From: Streptomyces sp. NBC_01244
Lineage (GTDB): Bacteria > Actinomycetota > Actinomycetes > Streptomycetales > Streptomycetaceae
Assembly (NCBI RefSeq): GCF_035987325.1
Contig: NZ_CP108488.1
Coordinates: 2,294,001-2,358,000 of the forward strand
Direction of reading: 5' to 3'
Length of the DNA: 64,000 nt
The translations under genes and the position numbers were made by a program. Shown piece after piece: positions 51,501 to 60,092 of the stretch (position 1 is its first letter; each line of letters opens with the position of its first letter). The notes under the pieces were generated by a model that ran no database searches, was not told the origin of the DNA, and worked only from the letters and a program-made list of their open reading frames with translations.

Positions 51501-52124
51501 TCAGTCCAGGACGCGTGCCAGGTAGGCCTGCATCATCGCGCGGGTTTCGGCGACGATGTCGGGGTCTCCGGCCGGGTCGTTGCGGAAGGCGAGCTGGATC
51601 AGGGCGTCGGTGGCCTCGACCGCGACCAGGACGGCCCGCTCCAGGGTGGCGTCCGGGGTGAGGGCGAGGTGGGCGCCGAGCAGCTCGGTGAGGCGGACGG
51701 CGACCAGGTGGTTGGGGTCGGAGGCGGGCCCCTCGGACGGTGGCGCGGGCACCCCGAAGTCGACGAGGGCGAAGCCGGGCACGCTGCGCTTCATGACCAG
51801 GTACTCATCCAGCACCGCGTCGACGACCGGACGCCAGTCGGTGTCCGGGAGGTCCGCGAGCCGCTGCTCGATGCCGTCGGCGTAACGGTCGAGGTTGCGG
51901 TGGGCCAGGGCGATGGCCATGGCCCGCTTGTTGCCGAAGAACCGGTAGACCGAACCGATCGGCACGCCGGCCCGCAGGGCCACGGACCGGGTGCTGAGGT
52001 TCTCGTACCCGCTCTCGTCAAGGAGCTCCGCGCAGGCGTCGAGGATCCGGGCGAGGCGGTCGGCGCTGCGCTGCTGGATCGGCGTCCGGCGCAGGGGGTG
52101 GGCTGGGGGCACGGGGTCCATCAT
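51501..52124 (-). CDS. TetR/AcrR regulator
   Basis: The 207-residue protein has the helix-turn-helix S-T-R-S-V-A-L-R-A-G-V-P-I-G-S-V-Y-R-F-F near residues 44-63 and an effector domain that begins L-A-H-R-N-L-D-R-Y. It converges with the AMP-binding gene and follows the multi-helix membrane gene by 46 bp on the same strand. Its targets are not evident; I find no clear palindrome directly upstream. Confidence 0.82.
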   Translation of the reverse strand: MMDPVPPAHPLRRTPIQQRSADRLARILDACAELLDESGYENLSTRSVALRAGVPIGSVYRFFGNKRAMAIALAHRNLDRYADGIEQRLADLPDTDWRPVVDAVLDEYLVMKRSVPGFALVDFGVPAPPSEGPASDPNHLVAVRLTELLGAHLALTPDATLERAVLVAVEATDALIQLAFRNDPAGDPDIVAETRAMMQAYLARVLD

Positions 52125-52170
52125 GCCGCTCCTGGGTTCACGGGTGGGCGGCGGTACCGGTTCGGCGGCC

Positions 52171-53712
52171 TCAGTTCAGCAGCAGGCTGAGGCCGCCCAC
52201 CGTGTACGTGATCATCAGCGCGAGCAGCGGCAGTTGCCCGGCGACGGCCTTCGCGGGCGGGAAGAGGCGCACGGAGCGGTCGTGCGCGGCGATCACGCCG
52301 AGGACGTGGCCGGTGACGACGGCGATCACCTGGAGGGCGGCGAGGCCGCCGGGACCCAAGGGCGGCAAGGGCTCCGGGGCGTTGTCAGTGCCCACTGCCA
52401 TGATTACCGTGCGTGGCCCTTCGGTTACCAGGAGGGAGAAGTAGTGGGCGACGAGATAGCCGAGAGCGATCGGCACGAGTGAGTGCGCGAAGGCGGTCAG
52501 CGGGCCGGGGTGCGGGCCGCAGACGAGGCGGGTGAGGGCCGCGCAGAGGCAGTAGAGGGCGGCGACGAGGGCGATGGCTCCAATGAGTCCGAGGGTGGCC
52601 GCGGTCGTGCGGCCGAGGGGGGAGGTCTGGATCGCGTTGATCCATGAGGGGTTGTCGGAGAAGCCGTCGTAGGCGGTGGATCCGAGCAGGACGCAGAGGG
52701 TGGCGACGAGTCCGGGCCGCTCGGGCGTCGCGTCGAGTCCGTGGAAGGGGTTACGGAGAACGAGGCGGCCGTCGCTGCGGCGGCCGAGGGGGGAGAGCCG
52801 GGCCAGGAGGGCGGAGTACACCTCGAAGGCGTCTCCGTCGGCGAACCAGCGCTCGCCGTAGCGGGCGGCGAGCAGGAGCTGGACGGCGGCGTAGCCGGTC
52901 AGGGCGATCAGGAGGGTGGTGGTGGAGGCGGGATCGGGAGAGACGAGTTCGAGCCAGGTGAAGGCGAGGAGCCCGGCGGCGGCAGGCCACTGCCCGAGCC
53001 GGGCGGGGAGCGCGCGGTGCGTCCGGGGCTCCGGGCGCGGGGACTCGTGGCGCCGGGACTCGGGGCGCTGAGGCTCCGGGCTGGGAAGGTCCGGCACCGC
53101 CGCGAGGTGCGGTGCCAGAACTCGCGGGCTCCGGGAGGAGCGTGCGGTGGCGGGGGCGGTGGCCGCGGGGGCGACTGCGGCTGAGGGCCGGGCCGTACGG
53201 AGCCTTCCCGACAGCCGGGCGAGCAGGCGGTGCAGGGCACGGAGCGGGTTGAGGAGGCGCCAGACGGGGCCGAAGAGGAGGGAGGCGGGCACGAGGCCGA
53301 CCCAGAGCAGGACGTAGACGGCGCCGGGCGCGGGGTTGCGGGCGGGGTCGTCGGGGCCGAGGAGGAGGTACAGGAGGACGGCGAGCGCGGCCGCGAGGCC
53401 GAGCCCGCGCAGGGCGGTGCGGGTGGCCGGCGCGTCGGCCACCCGCTGGAGCCCCGCGGGCAGGGCCAGACCGGAACGGTCGCCGCGGAAGCGGGAGGCG
53501 GACCAGAGGAGCCCCAGTGCGAGGAAGGAGACGAAGAGTGCCGTGAAGGCGCCGGCGAAGGCGTAGAAGGGAGAGATCGGCAGATCGTGCTGCGAGCCGA
53601 TGCCGTGCGCGAGCACGGTGAACGGATCGGCCGGGTGAAGGACCACGCCCTGGCCGGACCCGCCACCGGACCCCCCGCACGGGACCGCCTCCGGCCCGCA
53701 CCCGGTCACCAC
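52171..53712 (-). CDS. Multi-spanning membrane protein (fenitrothion-hydrolase-like annotation family)
   Basis: The 513-residue protein has about nine membrane helices, an N-terminal H-P-A-D-P-F-T-V-L-A-H-G segment near residue 26 and a Pro/Arg/Ser-rich cytoplasmic insert (about 165-235). Similar proteins are sometimes labelled fenitrothion hydrolase, but I see no hydrolase motif, and enzyme activity should not be assumed. The GTG at 53712 is used; a later start near V-V-L-H-P-A-D is possible. It lies downstream of the cupredoxin and beta-helix genes on the same strand, after a 454-bp repeat tract. Confidence 0.7.
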   Translation of the reverse strand: MVTGCGPEAVPCGGSGGGSGQGVVLHPADPFTVLAHGIGSQHDLPISPFYAFAGAFTALFVSFLALGLLWSASRFRGDRSGLALPAGLQRVADAPATRTALRGLGLAAALAVLLYLLLGPDDPARNPAPGAVYVLLWVGLVPASLLFGPVWRLLNPLRALHRLLARLSGRLRTARPSAAVAPAATAPATARSSRSPRVLAPHLAAVPDLPSPEPQRPESRRHESPRPEPRTHRALPARLGQWPAAAGLLAFTWLELVSPDPASTTTLLIALTGYAAVQLLLAARYGERWFADGDAFEVYSALLARLSPLGRRSDGRLVLRNPFHGLDATPERPGLVATLCVLLGSTAYDGFSDNPSWINAIQTSPLGRTTAATLGLIGAIALVAALYCLCAALTRLVCGPHPGPLTAFAHSLVPIALGYLVAHYFSLLVTEGPRTVIMAVGTDNAPEPLPPLGPGGLAALQVIAVVTGHVLGVIAAHDRSVRLFPPAKAVAGQLPLLALMITYTVGGLSLLLN

Positions 53713-54166
53713 CGGACCGCCACGGCGGGGACCGGGGCCGGCGCCGGGGCCGGGGTCGGGGTCGGGGCCGGGGTCGAGGCCGAGGCCGGGGCCGGGGCCG
53801 AGGCCGGGGCCGAGGCCGGGGCCGGGGCCGGGGCCGGGGTCGGGGTCGGGGCTGAGGCCCGGGTCGGGGCCGGGGTCGGGGCCGGGGCCGGCGCCGGGGC
53901 CCGGGTCGGGGCCGGGGCCGAGGCCCGGGTCGGGGCCGGGGCCGAGGCCCGGGTCGGGGCCGGGGCCGAGGCCCGGGTCGGGGCCGGGGCCGAGGCCCGG
54001 GTCGGGGCTGGAGCCGAGGCAGGGATCGGGGTCGGAGCCGAGGCCGGGATCCAGGTCGGGCCCGTAGCCGGGGCCGGGGACCCGGTCTGGCCCCGGGCCG
54101 GGGCTCCGGCTGGAGCCGGGGGCCCCGTTGGGGGCCGGGGCGGTTCTGTGCGTCGGGGTCGTGGGG
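53713..54166. repeat. Minisatellite tract of about 410 bp
   Basis: From about 53720 to 54130 the sequence consists of GGGGCCGGGGTC-like hexamer variants. Four 24-bp units are clear at 53920-54015, three identical and one with two changes. Long open frames cross it in several phases because of composition, encoding only Gly-Ala or Pro-Ala-Ser-Thr-Arg repeats; none has a convincing start. I see no gene here. Confidence 0.75.
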
Positions 54167-55090
54167 TCATCGGACTACGAGTTGGGTCAGGACGAGGTTG
54201 GACTCGTGGGTCTCGACCTCGAAGAGGCCCGTGCGGTCGGCCGTCAGGATCAGGGTGGCCTCCTGGCCTGCCGGAAGGGCGAGTTCCTTGTCGATGCCGT
54301 GGACGTGCAGGGTGTCCGCGCGGTCGCTGGTGACCCGCAGGGCGACGCGTTCGCCGCGTGCCACCTCCACCCGGCCCGGGGCCGGGCTGACCTTGCCGTC
54401 CCGCACGGTGATGGTCACCGTGCGGTCGGCCTGCGCCGACTCCGGGGGTGTGGGTGACGGTGCGGCCGGTGAGTGGGTGTGGGTGGACTGGGCGGATCCC
54501 TCGGCGAGTTCGAGGGTTGCTTCGACCGGCTTGCCCGCCACCGCCCAGGCCGTGTGGTCGTCCGCGTAGAGGCGGACGGTCAGGGTGTGCGTGCCGCCCG
54601 CGGGTACCTCTGCGGCGGGCAGGTGGAACCAAGGGCCGTACAGGCGGGCCAGTTTGCGGCCGTCCAGCTCCAGGTGCGCGTGCCCGGCGCCCGGGAGGGC
54701 GGCTCCCCCGGTGCTGTCGGGGGTGAAGGTGAAGTTCACCACCGTCAGCTGGAGGTTCCAGCCGTCCTCGGAGTCCGGCCGGGCGGCGAGCCGGACCTCC
54801 GGCGCGCCCTCGGCCGGGACCTCGCGGAGCCGGTGGCCCGCGCCGTCGTCGGCGGTGAGCAGGGTGCCGACCTTCCCGGAGGCCTGCTCGTGGGTGGTGC
54901 CGGGCTTGTGGTGGGTGGTGGCCCGCCCTCCGCAGCCCGTCGCCGCGCCGCCTGCCAGGAGCAGGGCCAGGGCGAGCAGCGCCGTCGCGCGGCCCGTCCG
55001 GTGGGACCAGCGGGACCTCCGTGGGGGCGTGCCGCAGACGTCGCACCAGGTACGCCGGTCGGGGCGGTCGCCGCCCGGGTGCCCCGTCAC
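54167..55090 (-). CDS. Membrane-anchored cupredoxin-like lipoprotein
   Basis: The 307-residue protein has an N-terminal C-D-V-C-G pair near residue 16, a hydrophobic helix (34-52) and a lipobox-like A-A-T-G-C. A beta domain (about 85-185) with W-N-L-Q-L-T-V-V-N-F-T-F and H-A-H-L-E-L-D-G follows, then a Pro/Thr/Ser linker. The last domain is cupredoxin-like (about 210-307) with H-V-H-G-I-D-K near 255 and E-T-H-E near 294. Metal binding outside the membrane is likely; copper is inferred. Its GTG overlaps the stop of the beta-helix gene by 4 bp, so the two products are made together. Confidence 0.78.
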   Translation of the reverse strand: MTGHPGGDRPDRRTWCDVCGTPPRRSRWSHRTGRATALLALALLLAGGAATGCGGRATTHHKPGTTHEQASGKVGTLLTADDGAGHRLREVPAEGAPEVRLAARPDSEDGWNLQLTVVNFTFTPDSTGGAALPGAGHAHLELDGRKLARLYGPWFHLPAAEVPAGGTHTLTVRLYADDHTAWAVAGKPVEATLELAEGSAQSTHTHSPAAPSPTPPESAQADRTVTITVRDGKVSPAPGRVEVARGERVALRVTSDRADTLHVHGIDKELALPAGQEATLILTADRTGLFEVETHESNLVLTQLVVR

Positions 55091-57270
55091 GGCTGCCCTC
55101 CCCCGGCGGCGCCCCGCTCCGGGCCGGGACCAGGACCGGGACGGGGACCGGCCACGGGACCCTCGGCTTCGGCGCTGCGGGTCGGGGCCGGGCCTGCGGG
55201 GACGGGCACCCGGTCGCCGGCCGGGTCGTCGCCGGGGCCTGCCGGGCGGGCCGGGGTGGTGCCCGGGCGGGCGGCGGCGATGACGGCCCAGAGGACCCAG
55301 ACCACCGCGACGAGCGACCGCATCCAGGCGGGGCTGAGCGGAATCCAGGGGATCATCAGGACGGCCTTGTCGAAGGCGTCGAGGAGGGTGAGCGCGCCCA
55401 GCAGCAGGGTCAGTCGGGCCAGCCAGGGCCGGGTGGGGCGCAGGGCGAGGCCGGTGCCGGTCCACCACAGGCCGAGGCAGAGCAGGGCCAGTGCCGGGAC
55501 GAAGGTGCCGACCAGGCCCATCGTGGAGCCGGCCACGTCCAGGGTCAGGCCCGCGAGGCCGAGCAGGGCAGCCACCGCGGCCGTGCGGGAGGGGCGCAGG
55601 CGGCGCCACCACAGGAGGCCGCCGACCAGGAGGAGGACCGCCGCGACGGCGAGGGCGAGCTGGGTCTCCACCCGCTGGAGGCCCCGGGATCCGTACCAGT
55701 CGCAGCCGGCCGGAAGCTTGCGCGCCTGGACGCTGTAGTCGGCGCAGACCAGGAGCTGGGCCAGCTTCACCGGTTCGCCGGCCAGCCGGGCCGAGGCGCC
55801 CGAGATCGCGCCGCGGCGCTCGCCGCACTGCGGGAGCGTGCCCGGGGTGGAGCCGTCCGGGCCCTGCTGCCAGCAGTTGCCCCGGCCCTGGCCGTCCCAC
55901 CACACGTCCATGCCGTTGGGGCGGGAGGCGCCGGACTTGTCCTTGCCCAGGATGTTGCCGGCGTAGCGGTTGTGGTGGGAGGTGTCGGTCTGCTTGGACA
56001 GCTCCTCCTCGCCGCGGATGAAGGCGGGCACGGCCGAGAGGAAGAAGCCCGCGCGCTGGTGCCCGTACACCCAGTTGTTCTCGTAGAGGTTCCAGTTGCC
56101 TCCGGCGGTGATGATGCCGGTGCCGGGGGGCATGGAGATCTGCGGGCAGACGACCCCCTGCTCGTAGCCCCGCTCGGCGGGCGGTTTGGCGCAGGTTCCG
56201 TCCGCGACGTAGTGGTAGTAGTCGGCGTTGTTGTCGTGGATCAGGTTGCGTTCGAAGCGGGCGTGGTTCTGCGGGAGGCCGGGGTGGCCGGGGAAGGCGC
56301 TGTCCATCGAGGCGCCGCCCATGTTCTGGTCGAACTCGTTGTCGTGCACGTACACCGAGTCGCCCGCGGTGCCGGAGTAGCCGACCATGTTGTGGTGGCT
56401 GCGGCAGCCGGTGATCTCGATGGAGTAGCGGGGGACGTCGTAGCCGCGGCCGTCGTTGATGTTCGAGGCGCTGCCGGGGTAGATGCCGGAGTCGCCGTTG
56501 CCGTAGGACTCGCAGTTCTTGTAGAGCCCGTGGTCGCTGGCGAAGGTCAGGAAGCCGTACTCGTCGTTCCAGCGGGTCAGCACGTCGTCGATGACGAAGC
56601 CGTCGCCCGCAAGGACGTACAGCGAGTTGAAGGTGGTGCGCTGGGCGGTGAAGTTGCGGAAGTAGATGCCGTTGGACTTGTCCGCGCGGATCCCGTTCAG
56701 CTTCTGGTACTTGGCGTCGATGACCACGTCCTGGCGGGAGGCCCCGGTGCCTTCGATCTGCAGGTCGGTCTTGCCGAGGATGGCGACCAGGTTCTGGTTG
56801 TGGCGGCAGGCCACCTGCTGCTCGTAGGTCAGGATCTGGTAGCCGAGCGAGGAGTTGGGCGCCTTGAGCGAGGCGCACTCCCCGGTCGGCGCGGGGAGCG
56901 AGGGCTCCTCCTCGTAGAGGCCGGGGAGCATCGCGATGTTCATGCCCGGGCGGTCCACGGCGTCGACCGCCGCCTGGAGATCGCGGAAGCCGTTCTTCTC
57001 GCAGCGTTCGTAGAGGACGAGGTTGCGCTGCTTGAGGGCGTCGGGGAAGGCGGATATCCGGCGCTCGAAGGCGGGCCGGTCGGTCTTGCAGACGATCAGG
57101 TCGGGCTCGCCCGCACGGTAGGCGGGTACGGAGCCGGTGCCGTCGGGGAGCTCGACGGGGCGCTCCTCGTGCGCGCTCGCGGCGGGCGCGGCGACGAGGA
57201 GTGACAGAAGCGCTAGGAGGGCGGCGAGGAGCGCCGCCGGCACAGCAGGAAACCTGCGGGTCCACGACAT
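55087..57270 (-). CDS. Secreted parallel beta-helix protein with C-terminal membrane domain
   Basis: The 727-residue protein has a signal peptide (1-33, A-P-A-A-S-A), then a right-handed beta-helix region (about 95-490). There, N/G/D-rich coils such as N-G-I-Y-F-R-N-F and N-L-I-H-D-N-N-A-D-Y recur, with many aromatic residues, several Cys and H-H-N motifs. About five membrane helices (535-690) and a Pro/Gly-rich tail follow. The fold recalls NosD/CASH-domain proteins, which act in periplasmic metal or sugar handling. TACTCT (57278-57283, minus strand) lies 7 nt before the ATG, so it is probably leaderless. It leads an operon with the cupredoxin gene. Confidence 0.8.
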   Translation of the reverse strand: MSWTRRFPAVPAALLAALLALLSLLVAAPAASAHEERPVELPDGTGSVPAYRAGEPDLIVCKTDRPAFERRISAFPDALKQRNLVLYERCEKNGFRDLQAAVDAVDRPGMNIAMLPGLYEEEPSLPAPTGECASLKAPNSSLGYQILTYEQQVACRHNQNLVAILGKTDLQIEGTGASRQDVVIDAKYQKLNGIRADKSNGIYFRNFTAQRTTFNSLYVLAGDGFVIDDVLTRWNDEYGFLTFASDHGLYKNCESYGNGDSGIYPGSASNINDGRGYDVPRYSIEITGCRSHHNMVGYSGTAGDSVYVHDNEFDQNMGGASMDSAFPGHPGLPQNHARFERNLIHDNNADYYHYVADGTCAKPPAERGYEQGVVCPQISMPPGTGIITAGGNWNLYENNWVYGHQRAGFFLSAVPAFIRGEEELSKQTDTSHHNRYAGNILGKDKSGASRPNGMDVWWDGQGRGNCWQQGPDGSTPGTLPQCGERRGAISGASARLAGEPVKLAQLLVCADYSVQARKLPAGCDWYGSRGLQRVETQLALAVAAVLLLVGGLLWWRRLRPSRTAAVAALLGLAGLTLDVAGSTMGLVGTFVPALALLCLGLWWTGTGLALRPTRPWLARLTLLLGALTLLDAFDKAVLMIPWIPLSPAWMRSLVAVVWVLWAVIAAARPGTTPARPAGPGDDPAGDRVPVPAGPAPTRSAEAEGPVAGPRPGPGPGPERGAAGGGQP

Positions 57271-57401
57271 GCGCGTGAGAGTAGAGGAATGTTCACCTTT
57301 TGGGATCCCCTCGCGCAGCAATAGACCCCTGACAGGCCGAGTCGTAACCCGGCGCCCACCCCTGGACCCCGCCCTTGACCCACTCCGGACCCCACCCCGG
57401 G

Positions 57402-57471
57402 CCCCGCCCTGAGCCCCGCCCGGCGCCCACCCCGAACCCCGCCCTGAGCCCCGCCCGGCGCCCACCCCGAA
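57402..57471. repeat. Perfect 35-bp tandem duplication
   Basis: Bases 57402-57436 are repeated exactly at 57437-57471 in the gap between the beta-helix gene and hmgA. No gene is seen in 57271-57604; its end holds the hmgA operator candidate. Confidence 0.9.
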
Positions 57472-57553
57472 CCCCGTCCGACCCACCCCGCCGACCCCGC
57501 CACGTCCCGCGCACCGGCCGACCGGCCGGAATCCCCCGTTGACGCATGGGCCC

Positions 57554-57583
57554 AGGAATCCTACTGTCAGGCATAGGATTCCT
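57554..57583. promoter_or_regulatory. Inverted-repeat operator upstream of hmgA
   Basis: Perfect 10-bp arms AGGAATCCTA (57554-57563) and TAGGATTCCT (57574-57583), spaced by 10 bp, end 21 bp before the hmgA ATG. It is a likely repressor site. Confidence 0.7.
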
Positions 57584-57604
57584 TCGGCAGACCGGGAGCG
57601 TGCA

Positions 57605-58927
57605 ATGAGCGGCGGCAGCGAGCAGGCCAGGAAGACGGCGGAGGCGCTGGATTACCTCACCGGCTTCGGCAATGAGCACAGCTCGGAGGCGGTCCCCGGT
57701 GCACTGCCGATCGGGCGGAACTCTCCCCAGCGCTCCCCCCTCGGTCTCTACGCGGAGCAGCTCAGCGGCAGCGCGTTCACCGAGCCGCGTTCCCACAACC
57801 GCCGCTCCTGGCTCTACCGGATCCGCCCCTCGGCCGCGCACCCGCCCTTCATCCGGACCGGCAACGGCGCCCTGCGCAGCGCGCCCTTCACGGAGGCCCC
57901 GGCCGACCCCAACCGGCTCCGCTGGAACCCGCTGCCCGACCCGGCCCCCGGTACCGACTTCCTGGCGGGCCTGTGGACCCTCGGCGGCAACGGCGACGCC
58001 ACCCAGCGCTCCGGCATGGCCATCCACCTCTACTCCGCGAACGCCTCCATGACCGACCGGGTGTTCAGCGATTCCGACGGCGAGCTGCTGATCGTCCCCG
58101 AGCGCGGCGGGCTGCTCCTGCGCACCGAGTTCGGGCTGCTGAGCGCCGGGCCCGGCGAGATGGCGCTGATCCCGCGCGGGGTCCGCTTCCGCGTGGAGCT
58201 CCAGGACGAGACCGCCCGCGGGTACGTCTGCGAGAACTACGGCCGCCCCTTCGAGCTCCCCGACCTGGGCCCCATCGGCGCCAACGGGCTCGCCGCCGCC
58301 CGTGACTTCCGGGCGCCGGTCGCCGCGTACGAGGACGACGAGCGTCCGACCGAGGTGGTCAACAAGTTCTGCGGCAACCTCTGGACGGCCACCTACGACC
58401 ACTCCCCGCTCGACGTGGTCGCCTGGCACGGCACGCACGTCCCGTACGTCTACGACCTGCGCAGTTTCAACGTCCTGGGCTCCATCAGCTACGACCACCC
58501 CGACCCGTCCATCTTCACGGTGCTGACCTCGCCCTCCGACACGGCGGGCCTGGCAGGGGTCGACTTCGTGGTCTTCGCGCCGCGCTGGCTGGTCGGTGAG
58601 GACACCTTCCGCCCGCCCTACTTCCACCGGAACGTGATGAGCGAGTACATGGGGCTCATCGACGGCGCCTACGACGCCAAGGCGGAAGGCTTCGTGCCCG
58701 GCGGCGGCTCGCTGCACAACATGATGTCCGCGCACGGCCCCGACCGGGAGACCTTCGACCGGGCGAGCGCCGCCGAACTGAAGCCGCAGAAGATCGACGA
58801 CGGTCTGGCCTTCATGTTCGAGACCCGCTGGCCGATCACCGCGACCGCCCAGGCGGCCGGCGCGGACCACCTCCAGAGCGGATACGACGACGTCTGGCAG
58901 GGGCTCCAGCGCCACTTCCGCGCCTAA
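57605..58927 (+). CDS. hmgA: Homogentisate 1,2-dioxygenase
   Basis: The 440-residue enzyme opens homogentisate to maleylacetoacetate in tyrosine and phenylalanine breakdown. It has Y-L-T-G-F-G-N-E-H near residue 17, the beta-sandwich domain and the iron-site region [13 protein letters not shown] near 337, which holds His and Glu ligands. [10 protein letters not shown] near 372 follows. Length is normal. GGGAG lies before the ATG, and the operator-like dyad 22-51 bp upstream suggests repression until tyrosine-derived inducer appears. A GntR gene follows 61 bp later. Confidence 0.96.
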   Translation: MSGGSEQARKTAEALDYLTGFGNEHSSEAVPGALPIGRNSPQRSPLGLYAEQLSGSAFTEPRSHNRRSWLYRIRPSAAHPPFIRTGNGALRSAPFTEAPADPNRLRWNPLPDPAPGTDFLAGLWTLGGNGDATQRSGMAIHLYSANASMTDRVFSDSDGELLIVPERGGLLLRTEFGLLSAGPGEMALIPRGVRFRVELQDETARGYVCENYGRPFELPDLGPIGANGLAAARDFRAPVAAYEDDERPTEVVNKFCGNLWTATYDHSPLDVVAWHGTHVPYVYDLRSFNVLGSISYDHPDPSIFTVLTSPSDTAGLAGVDFVVFAPRWLVGEDTFRPPYFHRNVMSEYMGLIDGAYDAKAEGFVPGGGSLHNMMSAHGPDRETFDRASAAELKPQKIDDGLAFMFETRWPITATAQAAGADHLQSGYDDVWQGLQRHFRA

Positions 58928-58988
58928 CATCACGAGCATGACGCGCGGCGCCGCCGCCGCGCCCACCCCGTCCTACGGAGAACCACCC

Positions 58989-59738
58989 GTGACCGCCTTC
59001 GCCCCCGACTCGCTGGTACTGAACCGGAAGCTCCCGCTCTGGTACCAGGTCTCCCAGTCGCTGCGCGCCTCCATACTCGGGCGCACCGCGGACGCCTCGC
59101 TGCGCCTGCCCACCGAGGAGCGGCTCGCCGAGCACTACGGGGTGAGCGTGCTGACCATGCGGCAGGCGCTCAAGGAGCTGGAGACCGAGGGCCTCATCAG
59201 CCGCCACCGGCGGCGCGGGACCTTCATCGAGCCGACGGCGCTGCGCGGGGCGCCGGTCCAGCTGCTCGGCTCGGTCGACGCGATCGTGGCGCAGCAGTCG
59301 GGTGACCGCACGACGATCCTGGGGCACGAGCGGACGGCGGTGTCCGGGGAGCTGCTGGAGCACTTCCCGGACACCGCCGAGGTGGTCACGTACCGCAGGC
59401 TCCGGCACGACAGCGAGAGCGGCGAGCCGACCAACTGGGCGGAGAACGCGGTACGTCCGGAGCTCGCCGACTCCATCGACCTGGCGGATCTGGAGCGTTG
59501 GCCGATGACGAAGGTGCTGCGGGACATCGTGAAGGTGGACATCAGCCGGATCACCGACACCGTGGAGGCGCGGCTCGCGGACCCGCTCACGGCCGATCTG
59601 CTCCAAGTGCCCTTGCTGAGCCCGATCCTGCACTACACGGGCGTCACGTACGACGCCTCCGGCCGGGTGGTGGACGTGGCACGGATCCGCTACCGCGGGG
59701 ACCGGTTCTCCTTCACCGTGACCGTCGACGCACACTGA
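58989..59738 (+). CDS. GntR/HutC family regulator
   Basis: The 249-residue protein has an N-terminal winged helix-turn-helix (L-P-T-E-E-R-L-A-E-H-Y-G-V-S-V-L-T-M-R-Q near 40-60) and a UTRA effector domain (about 85-245). The GTG at 58989 is preferred because GGAG lies 8 nt before it; an in-frame ATG at 58938 has a TAACAT box 7 nt upstream and would add 17 residues. Its place right after hmgA makes it the best candidate to bind the dyad at 57554-57583, but that is inference. Confidence 0.87.
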   Translation: MTAFAPDSLVLNRKLPLWYQVSQSLRASILGRTADASLRLPTEERLAEHYGVSVLTMRQALKELETEGLISRHRRRGTFIEPTALRGAPVQLLGSVDAIVAQQSGDRTTILGHERTAVSGELLEHFPDTAEVVTYRRLRHDSESGEPTNWAENAVRPELADSIDLADLERWPMTKVLRDIVKVDISRITDTVEARLADPLTADLLQVPLLSPILHYTGVTYDASGRVVDVARIRYRGDRFSFTVTVDAH

Positions 59739-59739
59739 T

Positions 59740-59824
59740 TTCAGGTCGCCCTCTAGTTCAGGTCGCCTTCTACTTCCGGTCGTCCTCTACTTCCGGTCGC
59801 CCTCTACTTCTGGTCGTCCTCCGC
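59740..59824. repeat. Five 17-bp tandem repeats at the end of a small gene
   Basis: Units start at 59740, 59757, 59774, 59791 and 59808 (TTCAGGTCGCCCTCTAG and close variants). The last overlaps the 3' end of the small minus-strand gene, so the others look like duplicated copies of its final codons. Confidence 0.88.
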
Positions 59825-59965
59825 CCCGCGCTCGCCCTCCGCCTGGGACGGCGTGGTCCGCTGCGTCTGGGCGTGGCGGAGCTTCTTCTGCTTCTCGTCC
59901 AGGTCCTCGTCGAGCCGTTCTCCCTCGGCCTGCGACGGGGTCGAGTACTCGTCGTACTGGCTCAT
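59804..59965 (-). CDS. Small acidic conserved protein (53 residues)
   Basis: A 53-residue open frame encodes a very hydrophilic protein beginning M-S-Q-Y-D-E-Y-S-T-P and containing S-Q-A-E-G-E-R twice (residues 11-17 and 40-46). It is rich in Glu, Asp, Gln and Lys and is probably helical or disordered. GGGAGG lies 6 nt before the ATG and codon bias fits the genome, so it is likely a real gene. The function is not known to me. It converges with the GntR gene and diverges from the gene at 60093. Confidence 0.7.
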   Translation of the reverse strand: MSQYDEYSTPSQAEGERLDEDLDEKQKKLRHAQTQRTTPSQAEGERGAEDDQK

Positions 59966-60092
59966 GTCCGCCTCCCGGGTCGTCTGGTTCGGCCCGGCTC
60001 CGTGCGGATCCGGGCAGATCCCTCCATAGCGAGCCTAACTCTCCGGCCTGGACGCGGCCCGGTCACCGGGTGGCGTCGCTACCATCGGCCGG

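Noticed and set aside
52171..53712. Fenitrothion (organophosphate) hydrolase
   Set aside because: The label is used for similar membrane proteins, but no hydrolase metal motif is visible; described only as a membrane protein.
53230..54333. Open frames encoding Gly-Ala or Pro-Ala-Ser-Thr repeats across the minisatellite
   Set aside because: All phases are open because the tract lacks stops. There is no ribosome binding site and no conserved domain; it is treated as repeat DNA.
58938..58988. Leaderless start for the GntR gene at ATG 58938
   Set aside because: A TAACAT box is well placed, but GGAG 8 nt before the GTG at 58989 is stronger evidence; kept as the alternative start.
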